Part shown: positions 24,241 to 37,500 of the stretch, in pieces
How positions within the stretch are numbered: position 1 is the first letter of the stretch
Layout of the letters: each line of letters begins with the position of its first letter
Origin: Chrysopilus asiliformis
Lineage: Eukaryota > Arthropoda > Insecta > Diptera > Rhagionidae
DNA: 64,000 nucleotides
Assembly (NCBI GenBank): GCA_964034945.1
Contig: OZ035964.1
Coordinates: 186,001-250,000 of the forward strand
Reading direction: 5' to 3'
Notes under the pieces: model-generated
The model's database searches: none
The model's input: only the letters and a program-made list of their open reading frames with translations
What the model was told of the DNA's origin: nothing
Position numbers and translations under genes: made by a program

Positions 24241-26489
24241 AGAAAAGATGATGGTAAAAAAATATAAACAAATGACAGAAAGGAGAAATCAAAACAAAAG
24301 CTAAACGAGTGGAAAATATTGCCTTTCAATCGTTTTGAACGATTCGACATTTTTTTGAGAAAAATTCTTCCCCAAATTAAAGGGCCACACCCTCTCCGCG
24401 GTCGCTCTCAATAATAGCCGAGAACTTGTTTAAGATCGACCTTAACCGGCGGAGTTTTCCTACACCAGTTTTTGTCAATCTGTGGTGGGAAAATATCGGT
24501 CGATCAAATTTAGATATTAAATTTTTCCAATGCAATTTTCTCAATAATTCTGATTCTGGAAATTAATTTAAAGCCATCTGAATTTTAATCCTGGCCATAG
24601 AAAATTATTTCAAGTTCTTTAGCACTGACTGAAATTTCGTTTTTTCATAACTTTTTCCAAACGGAAATGAAAAGAAAATTTTTACGTGTTTTGTTTGGGA
24701 ATCACAGTTTTTCATTACGTAAACGTACTGTGACAGTCAATCGCAGGCTCGTGTCCTTTAATTTCCTCTGTGCTCTCCCTCATTTGCATCGTAGTTCTCT
24801 CGCTTTTGCATTTCCTTAACCTTGTATGGTGAAATTTCTCGTCATTTTCTCTCGGTTTCTCTTTCTACCAACCCGTATGCTCTCGCATTATTGCTTCTCC
24901 ACACATTCGTAGCAAAAATCTTTGTTCTTAATCAATATCAGGACTGTCCTTGCTCGTGCCCTTGACATCCTATAATGAAACGCCGTCCTTGTCCGTTTAT
25001 CTCACCATCGTCGTTGTTTTGTCCTTTACATGTAATCCAGCACATCTCTTGCCCCTTGCGGCCCTTTGATTGAATATCCTGAACCTGAAATGGCTCGCAA
25101 TTTAAGTGCTCCGAATGTTCTAAATGGTTTAGTCCTTGCTAGCATTAAAATGGTAAAAATTTCAGTCCCTGAAAATTTTTTTGGATGAATTTTTAGCTTG
25201 GAAATAACCACCAAAATTAATCAAAATCTGGAAATGCCTCTAAAACCACACATAGAATTTTTCTGTTAATTTTCTGAGTGACTGGAATAAATTTTTCGAA
25301 TGAATTTTCCGAGGCATTGGAAGAAAATTAGAACGCAACTAGGATTTTGTCCCCAATGAATGTTTCGTGACTTATTTCTACAAGGATGAAAAATAGCTTT
25401 TGTCCTTTAACTTGCCGTCTCCGTTTTCGTCCTTGCGATACTCTCCAACTCTTGCTTTCTCTCTCTAATGACGTCTCTTCGATTTCTCGCTTTTTTCCTT
25501 GGCCTTTTGTCGTGGATTTGCGCTAATGCAATTGCTTTTTTTGTTGATATCTGTTGGCACAAAACTGGGAAACTGTGTGTTTGGCCGGAATCTGAATACG
25601 CAAAAGGATACGATAATGTGATAAATTCGCGATAGAATTATCCTAGCAATAGGTTTAGAATGTGATTAATAAAAACGAGCGTTCAAGATTAGAGAAGCGA
25701 AGAGAAAAAGCATACAAAACACACACTTTAAGTGTGAAATTTCTAACGAATGTGTAAAATATTCGATATAGGAATCAAAATCCTGTTGTCATCTTGTAGT
25801 TATGATATTTTGGCCACTGTAGGGGGTAGAAATTCAAGATCAAAAGTGATTCAATGTGATTTTGGTTGGGCTGTGGGACGGTCATTATGGTCGATGGGGG
25901 TCACATCATGATAGTAATGTGGTAGTGACAATGCCATCAATGGTCAAGTTACCCGAGGTCAAAGTGAACAAAATGTTTTTATCAAAATAAATCAAATTGG
26001 ACATTGCATGTGTTTGAAATATCATCAAAAATAGCAATGAAATTCCCTACCGAGGTCAGATTTATGCTCGTTTTTATCCTTTAACGATACAATGTCGTAC
26101 GATAGAGAAATCTCGGATTGTTATATTGTCGTTCGGTAGGAGGCTTTAATTAAATCAAGTGCTGATCCAATAACCATCGAATATTCAATATACGTAAATC
26201 ATAAAAATCGACAAAAATTATTTGAAATCAACATTCATTTTACTCAAATTTATATGAAAAGATAAAACATTTTACCTGCTAGTATCAAATAAGGATTGTC
26301 GATTAAATGTATCTCTGTTGCTGCTGCTTAGTTTTCTTTGTCGTTTTTGGTTTAAAAAGTGAATATAATTATTATTGAAAATAATATTTTCATTGCAATA
26401 AATTCTCTTATTCCACGTAATATAATTTATCCTTCATCAGGGTGGTTATTATTAAAATTTAAATTCAATTTAAAGAGTTTTAAAGCGAA
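24241..26489. other. Intergenic, upstream of the WBP1-like gene
   Basis: Pyrimidine-rich tracts (24700-24960, 25390-25510) and short open frames only. The minus-strand frame at 25026-25214 has an Arg-rich start (MLARTKPFRTFGALKLRAIS) but no supported partner exons. Two AGGTCA motifs at 25956 and 26053 lie upstream of the gene at 26490. Confidence 0.5.
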
Positions 26490-28890
26490 ATGAATCGCAT
26501 AACAATATTTATTTTTTCGATAGTTATTTACAGTGTAAGTTGAATTTTATTGCACTTTTATTCATAAATAGTAATTATCTCTTGTTCTTCTCCATCTTCT
26601 AAAGGTTAAAGGCAGTAAATATTGCTCTTATGAGATAAATGGTGAACCAAAGTATTTCATCTGTGCCCGTAATGAGTATTGCTGTAATTTCGGATGCTGT
26701 GTGCATTTAGCATTTCAGTTTTATCAGCTGTGGTATTATTGGTGAGATCAATCATATCCTTTTTACCTTTTTTTTAAAATAAAAGTTGACTCAAGTCAGT
26801 TTAAGAATTTGTCAGGGGCAAATTTTGGCTTCTTAAATTATTTCAAGCCCTTTCTAGAAATTAATTGGGGATTTAAAATTATTTAACTATTTTTCCATTT
26901 TCTAAAAATCTCTGGAATTTTTGAAAGCTCAGAAAGTTTAATTTCCTGAAAAGAAAAACGTTCCGTAACTAAACTTTAGATCCCCTAGAATTTTTTTGCT
27001 CAAGAAAAAAAGCGGCAAATGCCGAGAAAAACTCCCGAAGTGATTTTGAGACCTTTCAAATTTTTTTAAACATAGAAAATAGTGTGAACGGTCCAGATAT
27101 GATTGTAAAAATGAATTTAAAACTTCATAGTACTCAAACATGACTTTTGGACATCCAAGACATATTTCTTTTTGGCGGCATTTTTAAATCAGAGTCAATA
27201 GTTCTTTTTAATCAATAAAATAAAAACAATGATCCCTTAGTCGATTTTCCGGTAAAGCCAATATGAACTGTATATGAACCTGCAAAAATAATGTTTTAGC
27301 TTAATTTGAAAATCAACATAAGGCGGCTATTCTTTATGGCTACATAACTACTCTCATTTTAATTCACTTTTCCGTGTCCTTTCAGGTTGTTGTTAATTTT
27401 TATGTTTATGATATGCTCTGGTGGGAGTTGGTGGTATAAATTTTGTCGTCAGAATGACACGACATCGCAATACCCGTCCATACATCATTCGGGCTACAAT
27501 CGCCACCATATTGGCGCGTCGTCTACGTCAGCAACTGGTGTGGCGACGTCATCGGCTGCGGTGGCGGCCGCCGCAATCGCGGCTGCACGCCACAACACCA
27601 ACGATTCGAGGAGATTTAGAGATCGTAGTAACATGATGGACACATCATCATTTTATCTGCAGAGGATTTGGAAGGGTAAGTAGGATTTTATTTTATTGAT
27701 TTTATTTTATTACTTTTTTTTTGCTTTTTATTTTATTACTTTTGCTTGTCGTCGAGATTTCTGCACGTTATGCAATTTATTAAACACCAATTTGTGTTTT
27801 AAATTTTCCATATTTCCAAAAAGTTCCTTGCAAATTTTCCAAATTTTTCCTGAATGGTTTTCCAAAGTCTTTGAAAAGCCCTATATGAAATGTCTTATTT
27901 TTTTCGGGAATCTTAAAAATACCCTTCATTTTTTTAGCCAACGGAATGACTCCGCCTCCAAATTATTACACAGCTTCCGTAGTCCGATATCACAGCGCCT
28001 CAGAGCTAGAAACTAGACGCCAACAGCAGGAGTGTCCCTATTACCAGCTGTACGGACCACCTCCGAGCTATGAATCTATTGTTCAGATGCCAGAGCATGG
28101 CCATGGCCAGCCCTCTTGCACGCTGATCAGCTCAATAAATCAACAGCAACAACACCAGGTGCAGGATCAGGTCCTGCCCATACAATCGGTGGCCCCACCA
28201 ACATCAGGAGTGATGGGGTGTGGTGACTCAACGCTACAGGCTCGCAATGCGTTGAAAGAGTTACAGCCACTAGCAGTGGGTGACATGAGTCACGTCACAA
28301 GCAATAAATGTGATAACTCCGCCCAGATTCAGCAGATGACGGTTCTAGACAGGCCGGATCAGGAGGATCATGATCCAATGAGCCACAAGCATTTATCATT
28401 GGACATAAATACTAGCAATAGTGTTAGCGAATTTTCTATAGCAAATAGTAAAATTGACAGCCAAATAAATCCAATACCGTCCACTTCTGATCATTGCCAG
28501 AGTAATGATCAGAATCCAGTGATGATTTGTCAGCAATCACACCAGCTTTTAGGATCATCAGGAGTGTCAAGTTGTGCTGTTGTTGGTGGTGATAGCAGCA
28601 CCAGTGCCACCAGCAGATCACGGATAACTTCCCAATCATCGATAATATCTCCAAAATCCCCTAGAATGATGTCGTCTGTAGCGAATTCTTCCATTTCATC
28701 GTTTTCCCTGTACGCCACTGGTCAAGTCACATCACACGATCCGCAAAATCAGTACCAAAATCGTAATCATCTACACATGTCACAGTCCCCTCAATATCGG
28801 GAAATTGTTAATAGTAGTAGTATTTCTAAAGGCGAAGGAAGCAATGGAAAAGGAACAGATGTGATTGGTGGTGGAGGGACACAAGTTTAG
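26490..28890 (+). CDS. WBP1/VOPP1-like single-pass membrane protein with PPxY motifs, four exons, 474 aa
   Basis: Exons 26490-26534, 26605-26741, 27386-27675 and 27938-28890; all GT-AG, 1425 nt in frame to TAG. The order of elements fits the WW-domain-binding protein 1 / VOPP1 family: a signal peptide (MNRITIFIFSIVIYS), a short Cys-rich ectodomain with YC...C...YCCNFGCC (residues 21-47), an aromatic-rich transmembrane segment (about 54-78, FYQLWYYWLLLIFMFMICS), then a cytosolic tail with two WW-ligand motifs, PPNY (164-167) and PPSY (199-202). Family members bind WW-domain ubiquitin ligases of the NEDD4 type and sit in endosomal/lysosomal membranes (known for the vertebrate proteins; inferred here). 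The tail is long and rich in Ser, Gln and Asn, and exon 3 has an Ala run, so the protein is longer than vertebrate WBP1 or VOPP1. Family assignment is confident; I do not assign a specific orthologue. Confidence 0.85.
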
Positions 28891-31800
28891 ATCCAATTTC
28901 ATAATTTTTGATCTTTTTGCGAATCGATTTGCATTGGAAAAAGAGGGGGGAGATGAGAAAATTTCTTGTAAAGTTTGGAAAAAGTCTTGTAAATATTTTA
29001 AAAAACATTTGTTAAATTTTACGGAATAATGAATAGTATGATAATTATTACAGAAAAGTATTGCGGGGAAATTTTAAAATATCGTCGTCAGCTCTTCTCC
29101 GGAAACGTCTTTCACCGAATTTAAATTTTTAAGAATTTTTCAACTCCTATAATGAAAATTTGTTTTTAGCTTCTGGGGAGAAGAAGTTGTTTGTAGGGCT
29201 GTTCTAGAGTCCTTGAAGTCGTGTTTGCTGAAAAGGATGAAAAAATTTCAACCTAAAGTCATTTTTGGCGTTTGGAAAAATTCATAGAAAATTTTCATAG
29301 CCCTGGGAAGTAAGTTTCAAAAACTCCTAATGAGCTAAAAAAAAAGAATTTCAGAGACGAACTTCTCGAAACTATTATACAAAAACCTCTCAATTTTGGC
29401 AAAAAAAAAAAAATTGAATTGTCCCTTTATTATATTCGCGTCCCATGAATTGCATTTTTGCTGGCATGCCATTCCCCAAAAACTATTTTCGGTGACGAAA
29501 TTTTCATGTCCATTTTTCAAACTGTAGAAAATTATTGAAATTCAATTTTAATCTTAAAACAAATTGCATGTAAATAAAAATAAAGATATGTTTTGGTTAA
29601 GGAGTGCAAAGATACGAGTATATTGCACATAAATCGCTTTTTGCGAAAATCAACGGAATTTGTTCGAAAAAATATTGTCCAAAAATTGAACTCGTCCAGT
29701 CGCAAAATTATGAAAAAAAAATAAAAAAGAAATAAAACAGAATTATTCTCTATTTGCCCATTTAATATAAGTAAATAAAATATTAGAAACAAAAAATAAA
29801 AATGTATTGTAGTTGGAAAAAAGGTAATTTTTAAGGATTATATAATGTTGCCAAAATGGAAGAAAACCCCTTTAAAATTAATAACATGTTTTTTAGTTCG
29901 ATTACAAGTGAAGGTGCCGTAAAAAGCTCTTGTAGCTGAAACAGACGATAAAAATGTTTTTATTAAAAATAATAATTTATTAAAATATTATGGACAAAAT
30001 TCTACACAAGATCTTGTAGGCGTTTTGATCCTAAGTTTTGATCCAAAATCTATTCCACACAAAATCTCCCCAAAAATCTAATTCCAATTTCATTTTTCCA
30101 GTTTTTTCTATTTTTGTTTACATTTTTCCTATTTCCCCTTTTTTTTCCAACGTTTTGCAATAAAAAAAAACTCCAAATACAGGATATTCCAGATGTATTG
30201 TAAAATATTTTTCATCCCAAATATGTGTAAGACTTTCCAAAAGATCGGATTTTATTTAATTCGTCCTAAAAATTCAATAGTTTATGAAAACCGTAAGTAA
30301 TATTATATCGAACAATGAATGGCACAAATATAAAAAAAAACTGCTCCAAATATTTATTTTTTTATTAATAGAATTCCATAAATACGCGTAAGGACTATCA
30401 GCACATTGGCTTTCAATATTTTAATGTACTTTTTAAATTCAATTACAGTACCTTAAATACACTTTTTAAACAAAACATTAACATATCTATCATTGCAATT
30501 AACAAAAAAGGACACAAAATAAAATATAAAATAATTTAAAAAAGTATTAATCGGAATTTAAAGGGAAAACCCCTGCAAAGTGATAAAATCTCACTGTAAA
30601 AAATTTAGCAAATTTTATTTTTGTACAAAATTAAATTAAACATTATCCAAAAATGTTAAAATGCATGCGTAGATATATCGGAATTTTCAAAGATTTTACT
30701 CTGTTAAAACAGAAAAGAACCGCGAAACGGCAAAGATTTTTTTCATAAGAAAAAGTATTCGAAAAGATTTTCGAAAACTCCGCCAACGTATTCTGATTTT
30801 TTTCTGCTTTAATTGGGTATGTGTTCTTTAGAAATACGCTTTGAAATTTGAATTCCTGAATTTATTTTCTAAATGAATTGAAATTCATTCAATGCTATTG
30901 GAAAAGGGCTGTATAAATCGAAACGTCAATAAAACTGCATTAAAAATGTTTTTAGTGATTTTATTTCCTTTTTTCGCGAAAATTTTCACATCCTTTAACA
31001 TAGCGAAACACTTCGAGAGGCCGCAATACTTAGCTGAGGCACTTCCAGAAAGTGCCTTAGCTAAGTACTTGAGAAAAAAAATTAGCGGTATTGCCGTATT
31101 TGAGGATTTTTGTTTCAGAAACATGTTTTAGTTTTTTTTTAGATGGGAGAGTCACCCAAATACATACATTCTAAAAATTATTTAAACTTCAAACTGCCGA
31201 CTGTGTTTTCACACGTTATCCTATATCGATGGCTTTTGTTCGTGATGCAAACCAATTTATCAGACAAAGATAGCAAAACCAGAAAAAAATTCAATCTTTT
31301 TTATATTTCTGAACTCAATCCCAAAATTTATTCTTCGATCCAATTGCGGATATCTTCGAAAACTATGCGACACGTCAATTAGATTGATTTTCGATACCCC
31401 CAATTAGATGTCCATTTCTCATTGCAATTACAGTTCAGTGGATTGAAAGCAGGCCGTTGTCTAATAAGATAGGAAGTTTAATTTCAATTCACATCAATTC
31501 GATTCTATTTATAAAAATTCTTTTTGAAAACAAAAGTATTACATTTTGCATAGATTTTTTAAAAATGCTGCTCGTAACAATCAAAACCCATTCGAAAACG
31601 AAAGAACAATGCTTGCGGCTTTCTGTCGTCCATTTTGTTGAAGTATTCTTTCCGGCATTTTCGTCTGTGAAATGGAAAATCACAAGGCGTGCAGCCTTGG
31701 TTCCGTCGGAAAATACCAGGTATGCCGTGTCTTAAACTCCCGTTATAATTAGACTTTTGTTGTGACCTGGAAATATCTGTTAGCGAAGACCAGGATAAAA

Positions 31801-34560
31801 TTGAAATGACTTGTGGAAGATATCCTTAAGATTTTTTTTCAGGAAATAATTTTTGCTAGATGAAATTATACTGCTTTTTGTATTTCGTAAAAGTTTTCCT
31901 CGTCTGTTTTTGGAGTTAAATTTCCGTAGAACAACCTTTTCGAAATTAACGAAAAAATACTCAGCTCACTAAGCTCAATGGGGAAATTTCCTCAATTTCT
32001 TGGATTTATTTTACCATTCAAATCAAACCGACTATTTTTCCTTAGATGAGATTATTTTAAAGAACTGCGAAGATTTTGCAAACTTAATGCAAAAATATTT
32101 TATTTCTATGAAATAATGCACAGAAAATACGTTCATGCTTTATAAATTTTTTTTATTAATCCATATAACATATTGGATAGCCGGAATGGGCCCTAATAAA
32201 TGCAATGTCCTTCTTTGTTCTGCTAGCACAAAGATCTGCACTGCCTGAAGGTGAATAACATGATCAGGCCATGTTGCTGTTGACATCTTCAATATTTCAA
32301 TCGTCTCAATTTTCTATGTTTCTTTTTTTTTCCTTTTAATGTTTCGCTTTTTTTTGAATATCCGAAGTTTCGTTCAATGGTAGATAGATCGAATTGGATT
32401 GGTGGAGCACCCTTGATCTTGATTAGTGTTCAATCCATGGTAGCTGATGAATTTCACATGCTGCACACCCCTCTATGCCTGAGGTGGTCAAAGAAGAAAA
32501 AATAAATTTTTCGTATGAAGAACGGTGTTTTAAAAAAAAGTCCTCTGCTATTGATTGTGTTTTGTTGCTTTGGAAAAACAGGTTGTTGTTTTACAATTTT
32601 GGTTTTATTTTCAGTAGCGGTTTCATATTTCACCACACCTTGATTAATACTTGCTAATTTTCTTGCTAGTGTTGCATACAGGTAAACTCCAACGGGCTTA
32701 GGTCCTCAAAGGAAGGGGTTTTTTTTCATCGCATCGCATCCTAACTTGAATATGGGAATATGTACAAAATTAAATACAACTTTTGCAGCACCACATTTGA
32801 CGATGTTGATGAGCTTGAAATATTTTCGCATTACCTGAGATATGTCCATATATTGCAACATAATAATTAGCGTTAATTGTGCTGGGGAGCCTGAACATCT
32901 AGTGCATGTTGGAGAAAAGTCTTCAATTTTCAATAAAAACCCAATGCTGACTTTTCGACGACACCTTTAAAGGCATGCATTTAAATTTAATTTCATTTTT
33001 TTTTCTTCACCATCAATCCGATTACTTTGATTCCTTTCGTATCATGTACATACAATTGATGATCATGTAAGCAGTCATATTGGATACAATTTGAACAGCC
33101 TTCAGTTTTAGAGTCATGGTAATTGGTTATGCTTTTTCGTAATTTCTGGATACTTTTTCGTAATTTCTGGATACTTTAATGAAATTTCATATAATTTTGT
33201 AAGAAAGAATAATGATGCAGATGGTAAAAATGGAAAATTCTTTAATGTCTCGTTAAAAAGAAGTGTAAAATACTGTTTTTTCTTTATTCTTCTACGCTTT
33301 GATTTTGATGGAAAAAACATTTTGACTCTCAGTTTCCTAAAAATATATTCATATCTAAAAATTTTAGGGATCACTCAAATTTAACATCTTTACAAATTTT
33401 GGGATCCAAGCAAAACATATTTGTAGGGCCCGAAATTAATAGGATAATGGCGTGTTTCACAACATTTTTATAAAACGTTAAATTTATTTAGTGGGCGAAT
33501 TTCAAGCAAAAAGGGCCTACTAACTCGATTTAGTAGTCGCTAAAAGTTTCGTTAAACCTGCCATAAGATTTTTTTTAGATTTTCAGAAGAAAATCGTGTG
33601 TTTTTTGTTCACATCATTTGATTCAAGTTCTTGTGACGAATTTACCAAGCGAATCTTATTTTTGTCCTTTTTTGTTTCTGTTGCAAAATCCAGTTACTTT
33701 CCTAGGAAAATTTAGCTGGCAGGAATGATGGATTTGCGGGTGGTATGGGGATTTATAATAAAAGTTGTCGAAGTCCTTTATCAGATCCGACAACAAAAAG
33801 TGGATTTTCTGGTTGAAAACTACCCCCAGAAGCTATCGTCAGCTACCATGTGTGGCTTTCAAGCGGCGGCGACGTATAGAATCGTCTAAATCCCAGTAAA
33901 AATCCAAATCAACAAGAAAAATTCGTCTATACCCCTAATAAATGATAAAAAAGAAAAAAAGGGAAAGAATATACCTATCTTTCTTATTTTATTTTATTTT
34001 TTTGTTGAATATATTTTATTCTCGATATTGTGCCATCTGTATGCGCTTAAAGTGGAGTTTTATCGGATTAGCCCCGGCGAGAAAGAAGCTTTTCCCGTTT
34101 CTGCTTTATTTTTATATTCACAAATTTCGTTGAAGTATGGTTAGAAAAAAATGGAACAGACATTACTTGTATTTGGCTACCCCAACCTCAAAAAAAAAAT
34201 GTGTCCAAATGTGTGAAAACAGATTCTTACCAAAATGCTATAAAAAGATCTCTTAAATTGAGTAAGTATTTAGTTAAAGTCTTAGATACTTTTTGAAAAA
34301 GTTTCGAATGAGTTTGTAAATTAAATTGTAAAAATCTTTGTGCGACAAACGTTTTTATTGATCAGATTTGATTGAAAATCGTTAATTTCTCTTAGAAAGA
34401 TTAGCGTCCTATGCGAAAAACTTTTATAGGCGTCCAAACACGCAAAACATTTGTTAAATCTTTTTTCGAAAATTAGGAAAAATTTTTATCGGACTAAAAA
34501 CTCGAAGATCGTTTATCGGGAACCGATCGGGAGCTATAAAAAACTTAGAGCGATAAACTC
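28891..34560. other. Intergenic or intronic, AT-rich, no gene recognised
   Basis: It begins with the presumed 3' untranslated region of the WBP1-like gene. Only short Phe/Lys/Ile-rich frames are present. One small hairpin (31028-31066) and a 21-bp tandem duplication (CGTAATTTCTGGATACTTT, about 33138-33178) are the only structured items I found. Confidence 0.5.
31028..31066. repeat. Short imperfect hairpin
   Basis: ACTTAGCTGAGGCACTT pairs with AAGTGCCTTAGCTAAGT, with one mismatch and a short loop of about five bases. The stem is only about 17 bp and the loop is small, so it is shorter than a typical pre-miRNA; a function is not supported. Confidence 0.6.
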
Positions 34561-34570
34561 TGCTACAAAT

Positions 34571-34596
34571 CACTACAATTTTTACCTCAGGTAAGT
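34571..34596 (+). promoter_or_regulatory. Recursive-splice-like site (acceptor fused to donor)
   Basis: A pyrimidine-rich tract runs into TTTTTACCTCAG and is followed at once by GTAAGTCC, so an ideal 3' splice site is abutted to an ideal 5' splice site (junction 34590/34591). This is the pattern of ratchet points in long insect introns. It could also be an ordinary donor of an unrecognised exon ending at 34590. Confidence 0.3.
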
Positions 34597-34599
34597 CCT

Positions 34600-37500
34600 A
34601 AAATCCCATAAAATAGACCAAAACTACCCCAAACCTCCTATTGTTGGACAGCAGAGGAACTGATATGAAATCAAGGTTTTCCTAATTTTTCTAAACATTT
34701 CCAAGTTTTTTTGAGGGAAATATTGGATTTTCTATAAGAATTCGGAAAACAATTTTTTTTTTATATTAACACAAAAATTATGTTTCTCCAATCGATTCTA
34801 GAATTTTATTTAACCGATTGTTTCGCCGAGGGTAGTGTCCAGTTTACATAATTTTCTCCACCTGACTTTTACTTAATCGTGGTTAGCATTGCCAGGGAAT
34901 GGCACGACTTTAAATGGGGGATTCATCCATTGCCACAATGGACACCTTTTGAAAATTACAGAGGATCTCTTTTGAAAATCGGTAAATAGCAGACAAAAAT
35001 GAAATCCATTGAAGAATGTGTGATGAATTCTTTGGAATTAAGGGACAAGTGGGCAGTGCAATATTTTTTCATTAAGTTTTCAAACCCAACGCCCTTCGCA
35101 TGGGAAGCCCACAAAAAGCTACATAAGTATAATGCCTGAGTTTTGATACACAAACTTGTATTTTTATTTCGTTTCTTTTCCACATTTTGTTTTGTTTTTT
35201 TATTTATTTAAGAAATTCGGATTAAAAATTTGAATATCGTAATGCACTACTTGTAGACATGAAAGTCTATCCCCACTGTTCTATTTTTGTTTGGCTTTAC
35301 TGAATGCAAAACCCTAAAAGGTAAAAGTGTGTATCGTATGTACATATAAAAACGAAACTTCAACCACAATTTTAAAAGGCGTGGCGAATTGTAATCTTGA
35401 CTAACAGAAAAAAATCATTTTTATTATCTAATGGCGGTGTGTGGTATTATGAAAAGTTACTACATTAATATTATATAATTACTTTAGTTGCCTTAATTTT
35501 ACATTTATGTTATACAAAAAGCTCGTTAAGCGGAGATCTCATGGGACAGATAAATTTTCTCATGCAATTTTTATACAATATAACCACATTTCAGGTGTTT
35601 TTATAAAATATTTTTATTTATAAAATATCGGTTTCAGCGTATTTTAATTAATTGTTGACCTCAAATTGTTTTAACAAATTAATTTACAATTTCACATATT
35701 TGTCTTTTGAATATTTAAAAATTTGCGAATTTGTTTCACAAACTTGTACAGAAAATCCATGAAACCAATTCCAGATTTCCGTATACACTCTAAACTCTTG
35801 AAAACATATTTGCGATTTTCTCGAAAACGGTCCGTTTTTGGAAATGTTTCATGTATATAAGACTATATTATACTTCGTATAAGAAAATAAATATGAGAAC
35901 CAAATCGAACAAAAAAAAATAGTATTAATATCTATCGCTTGATTTTAAATTAGACAATTTTTTGCGGTATCTTTCAATGCAACAATGTTGCTGGGCTGCT
36001 ATTTTGTCTGGCATGGTTGATGACTAAATTTATAGAATGCCTGATATCTAAGCGTTAACCATTAATCCTGCACACACGCTAAAGAAAAAATATTAAGTTT
36101 CTTCTGAGGGTTTTTTAGATTCACTTGAAGGTTCGTACCTCAAAGAACATCAGATGCAGTAGCAGATTATTGATAGATACTCGTTCGTAGTAGCACTATC
36201 CAAAGATATCCATTACGCATGCGGGCATCACTTACAATGCTGATCGATTCGTATTATCACTTATAATGAGCAGATCGATTCGTATTTCTTATACGAAATA
36301 TAACTTTATTATACGAAGTCTGAATAAGTAATGTATGCATGAAGGATTTCGGCCTTTTAAGTTTGCCTAAAAAACATTTCCCGAGCGCCTTCTGAGTCAA
36401 TTATCTCGACTATCTCGAAAACTAACGGTAGTTCAGTGTATGAAGCGAATTAAAGAACGATCTTCACAATTTGGTCTCCTGATGTTATCCGTTTTATTTT
36501 ACCGACATTGAGATATTTTCATTAAAAGGTAAGAAATTAGATTTTTGGGAATTGGTTGCAAACTAACGGTTCCTCAAAAAAAAAAAAAAAAATTAAAGGA
36601 AGAATTAAAGATATAAAAATTCTCTATAAATTTGCCTTTTACCGTAAATTGATATATTTTACCGTTAACAAAATTTCTTTCAGTGATGTAGACTTGCCGA
36701 AGTTTTTCCACTTTTTTGTTGACGGCGGGATCAGTATAAGAATTGAAACATTAGTTACATTTTTCAAATCAACAGAAGAACAGAATAAGATCCTTATTCA
36801 TTGTGTAGGTATGCGTACAAAACTCAATGAATACTTCACATTTAATGAAAAATAGAACCTCCACTCAGACCCTACAAAATCATACGAAATGAATTCCGAT
36901 TGGTAAACCGAAACAAAAACGACGAACAAAAAAAAAGATAGCTTGTAGTGAGTAACAAAAAATAAAAGGCAGAACTATTAAAAATTCTGGAAATTTTTTT
37001 TTATTAACCACTTGAGGCTTCTTAATCTCAGGGATGGTAACAGAGTAACCCTCTTAGCAGTACTTACCATCGGATTAAAATTATCAATTTCCCAAAATGA
37101 AAAGCAACATGACCACAAAAAGAGTATGGTATCCTTTGTGAGAATTCGATCATCTGGGCTATTCTGTAAGTTGTTCTAATTCCACGTTAAGACACCAACC
37201 AAAGTGCAGATCGTTGAAATGCGGCGGAAAAGGATGCTCTAATCGATGTGCAGAGATTCAGGGAAAAAAGGATCAATGAAAAAAGATTTTACCATCATTA
37301 TTTGCCTGGAGTTTTTCTTTCACCTTTTGCGTTATTGAAACGGGATTATGGTTATTGGAAAAAATGTGATTTATTTTAGTTCTTGCAAAAATAAAAAAAG
37401 TAAGATTGTTTGAAATTTTATGTAAAATTTATTATATTTTAGGACAGAATCATTTCAATGCATCCTTCATATAAAATAATTTCTATTCGATTTGCTGGTT

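Noticed and set aside
25026..25214. Minus-strand frame with an Arg-rich, transit-peptide-like start and a donor-like GTAAAG at its end.
   Set aside because: No family match, and downstream acceptors near 24490 give several equally open readings; not enough to call a mitochondrial gene.
31028..31066. Possible microRNA precursor.
   Set aside because: The stem is about 17 bp with a five-base loop, too short for a pre-miRNA, and no known insect miRNA seed was recognised.
36285..36320. A loxP-like arrangement (TTATACGAA ... TTATTATACGAAG).
   Set aside because: Arms and spacer do not match a recombinase site and the motif recurs elsewhere as a dispersed AT-rich palindrome.
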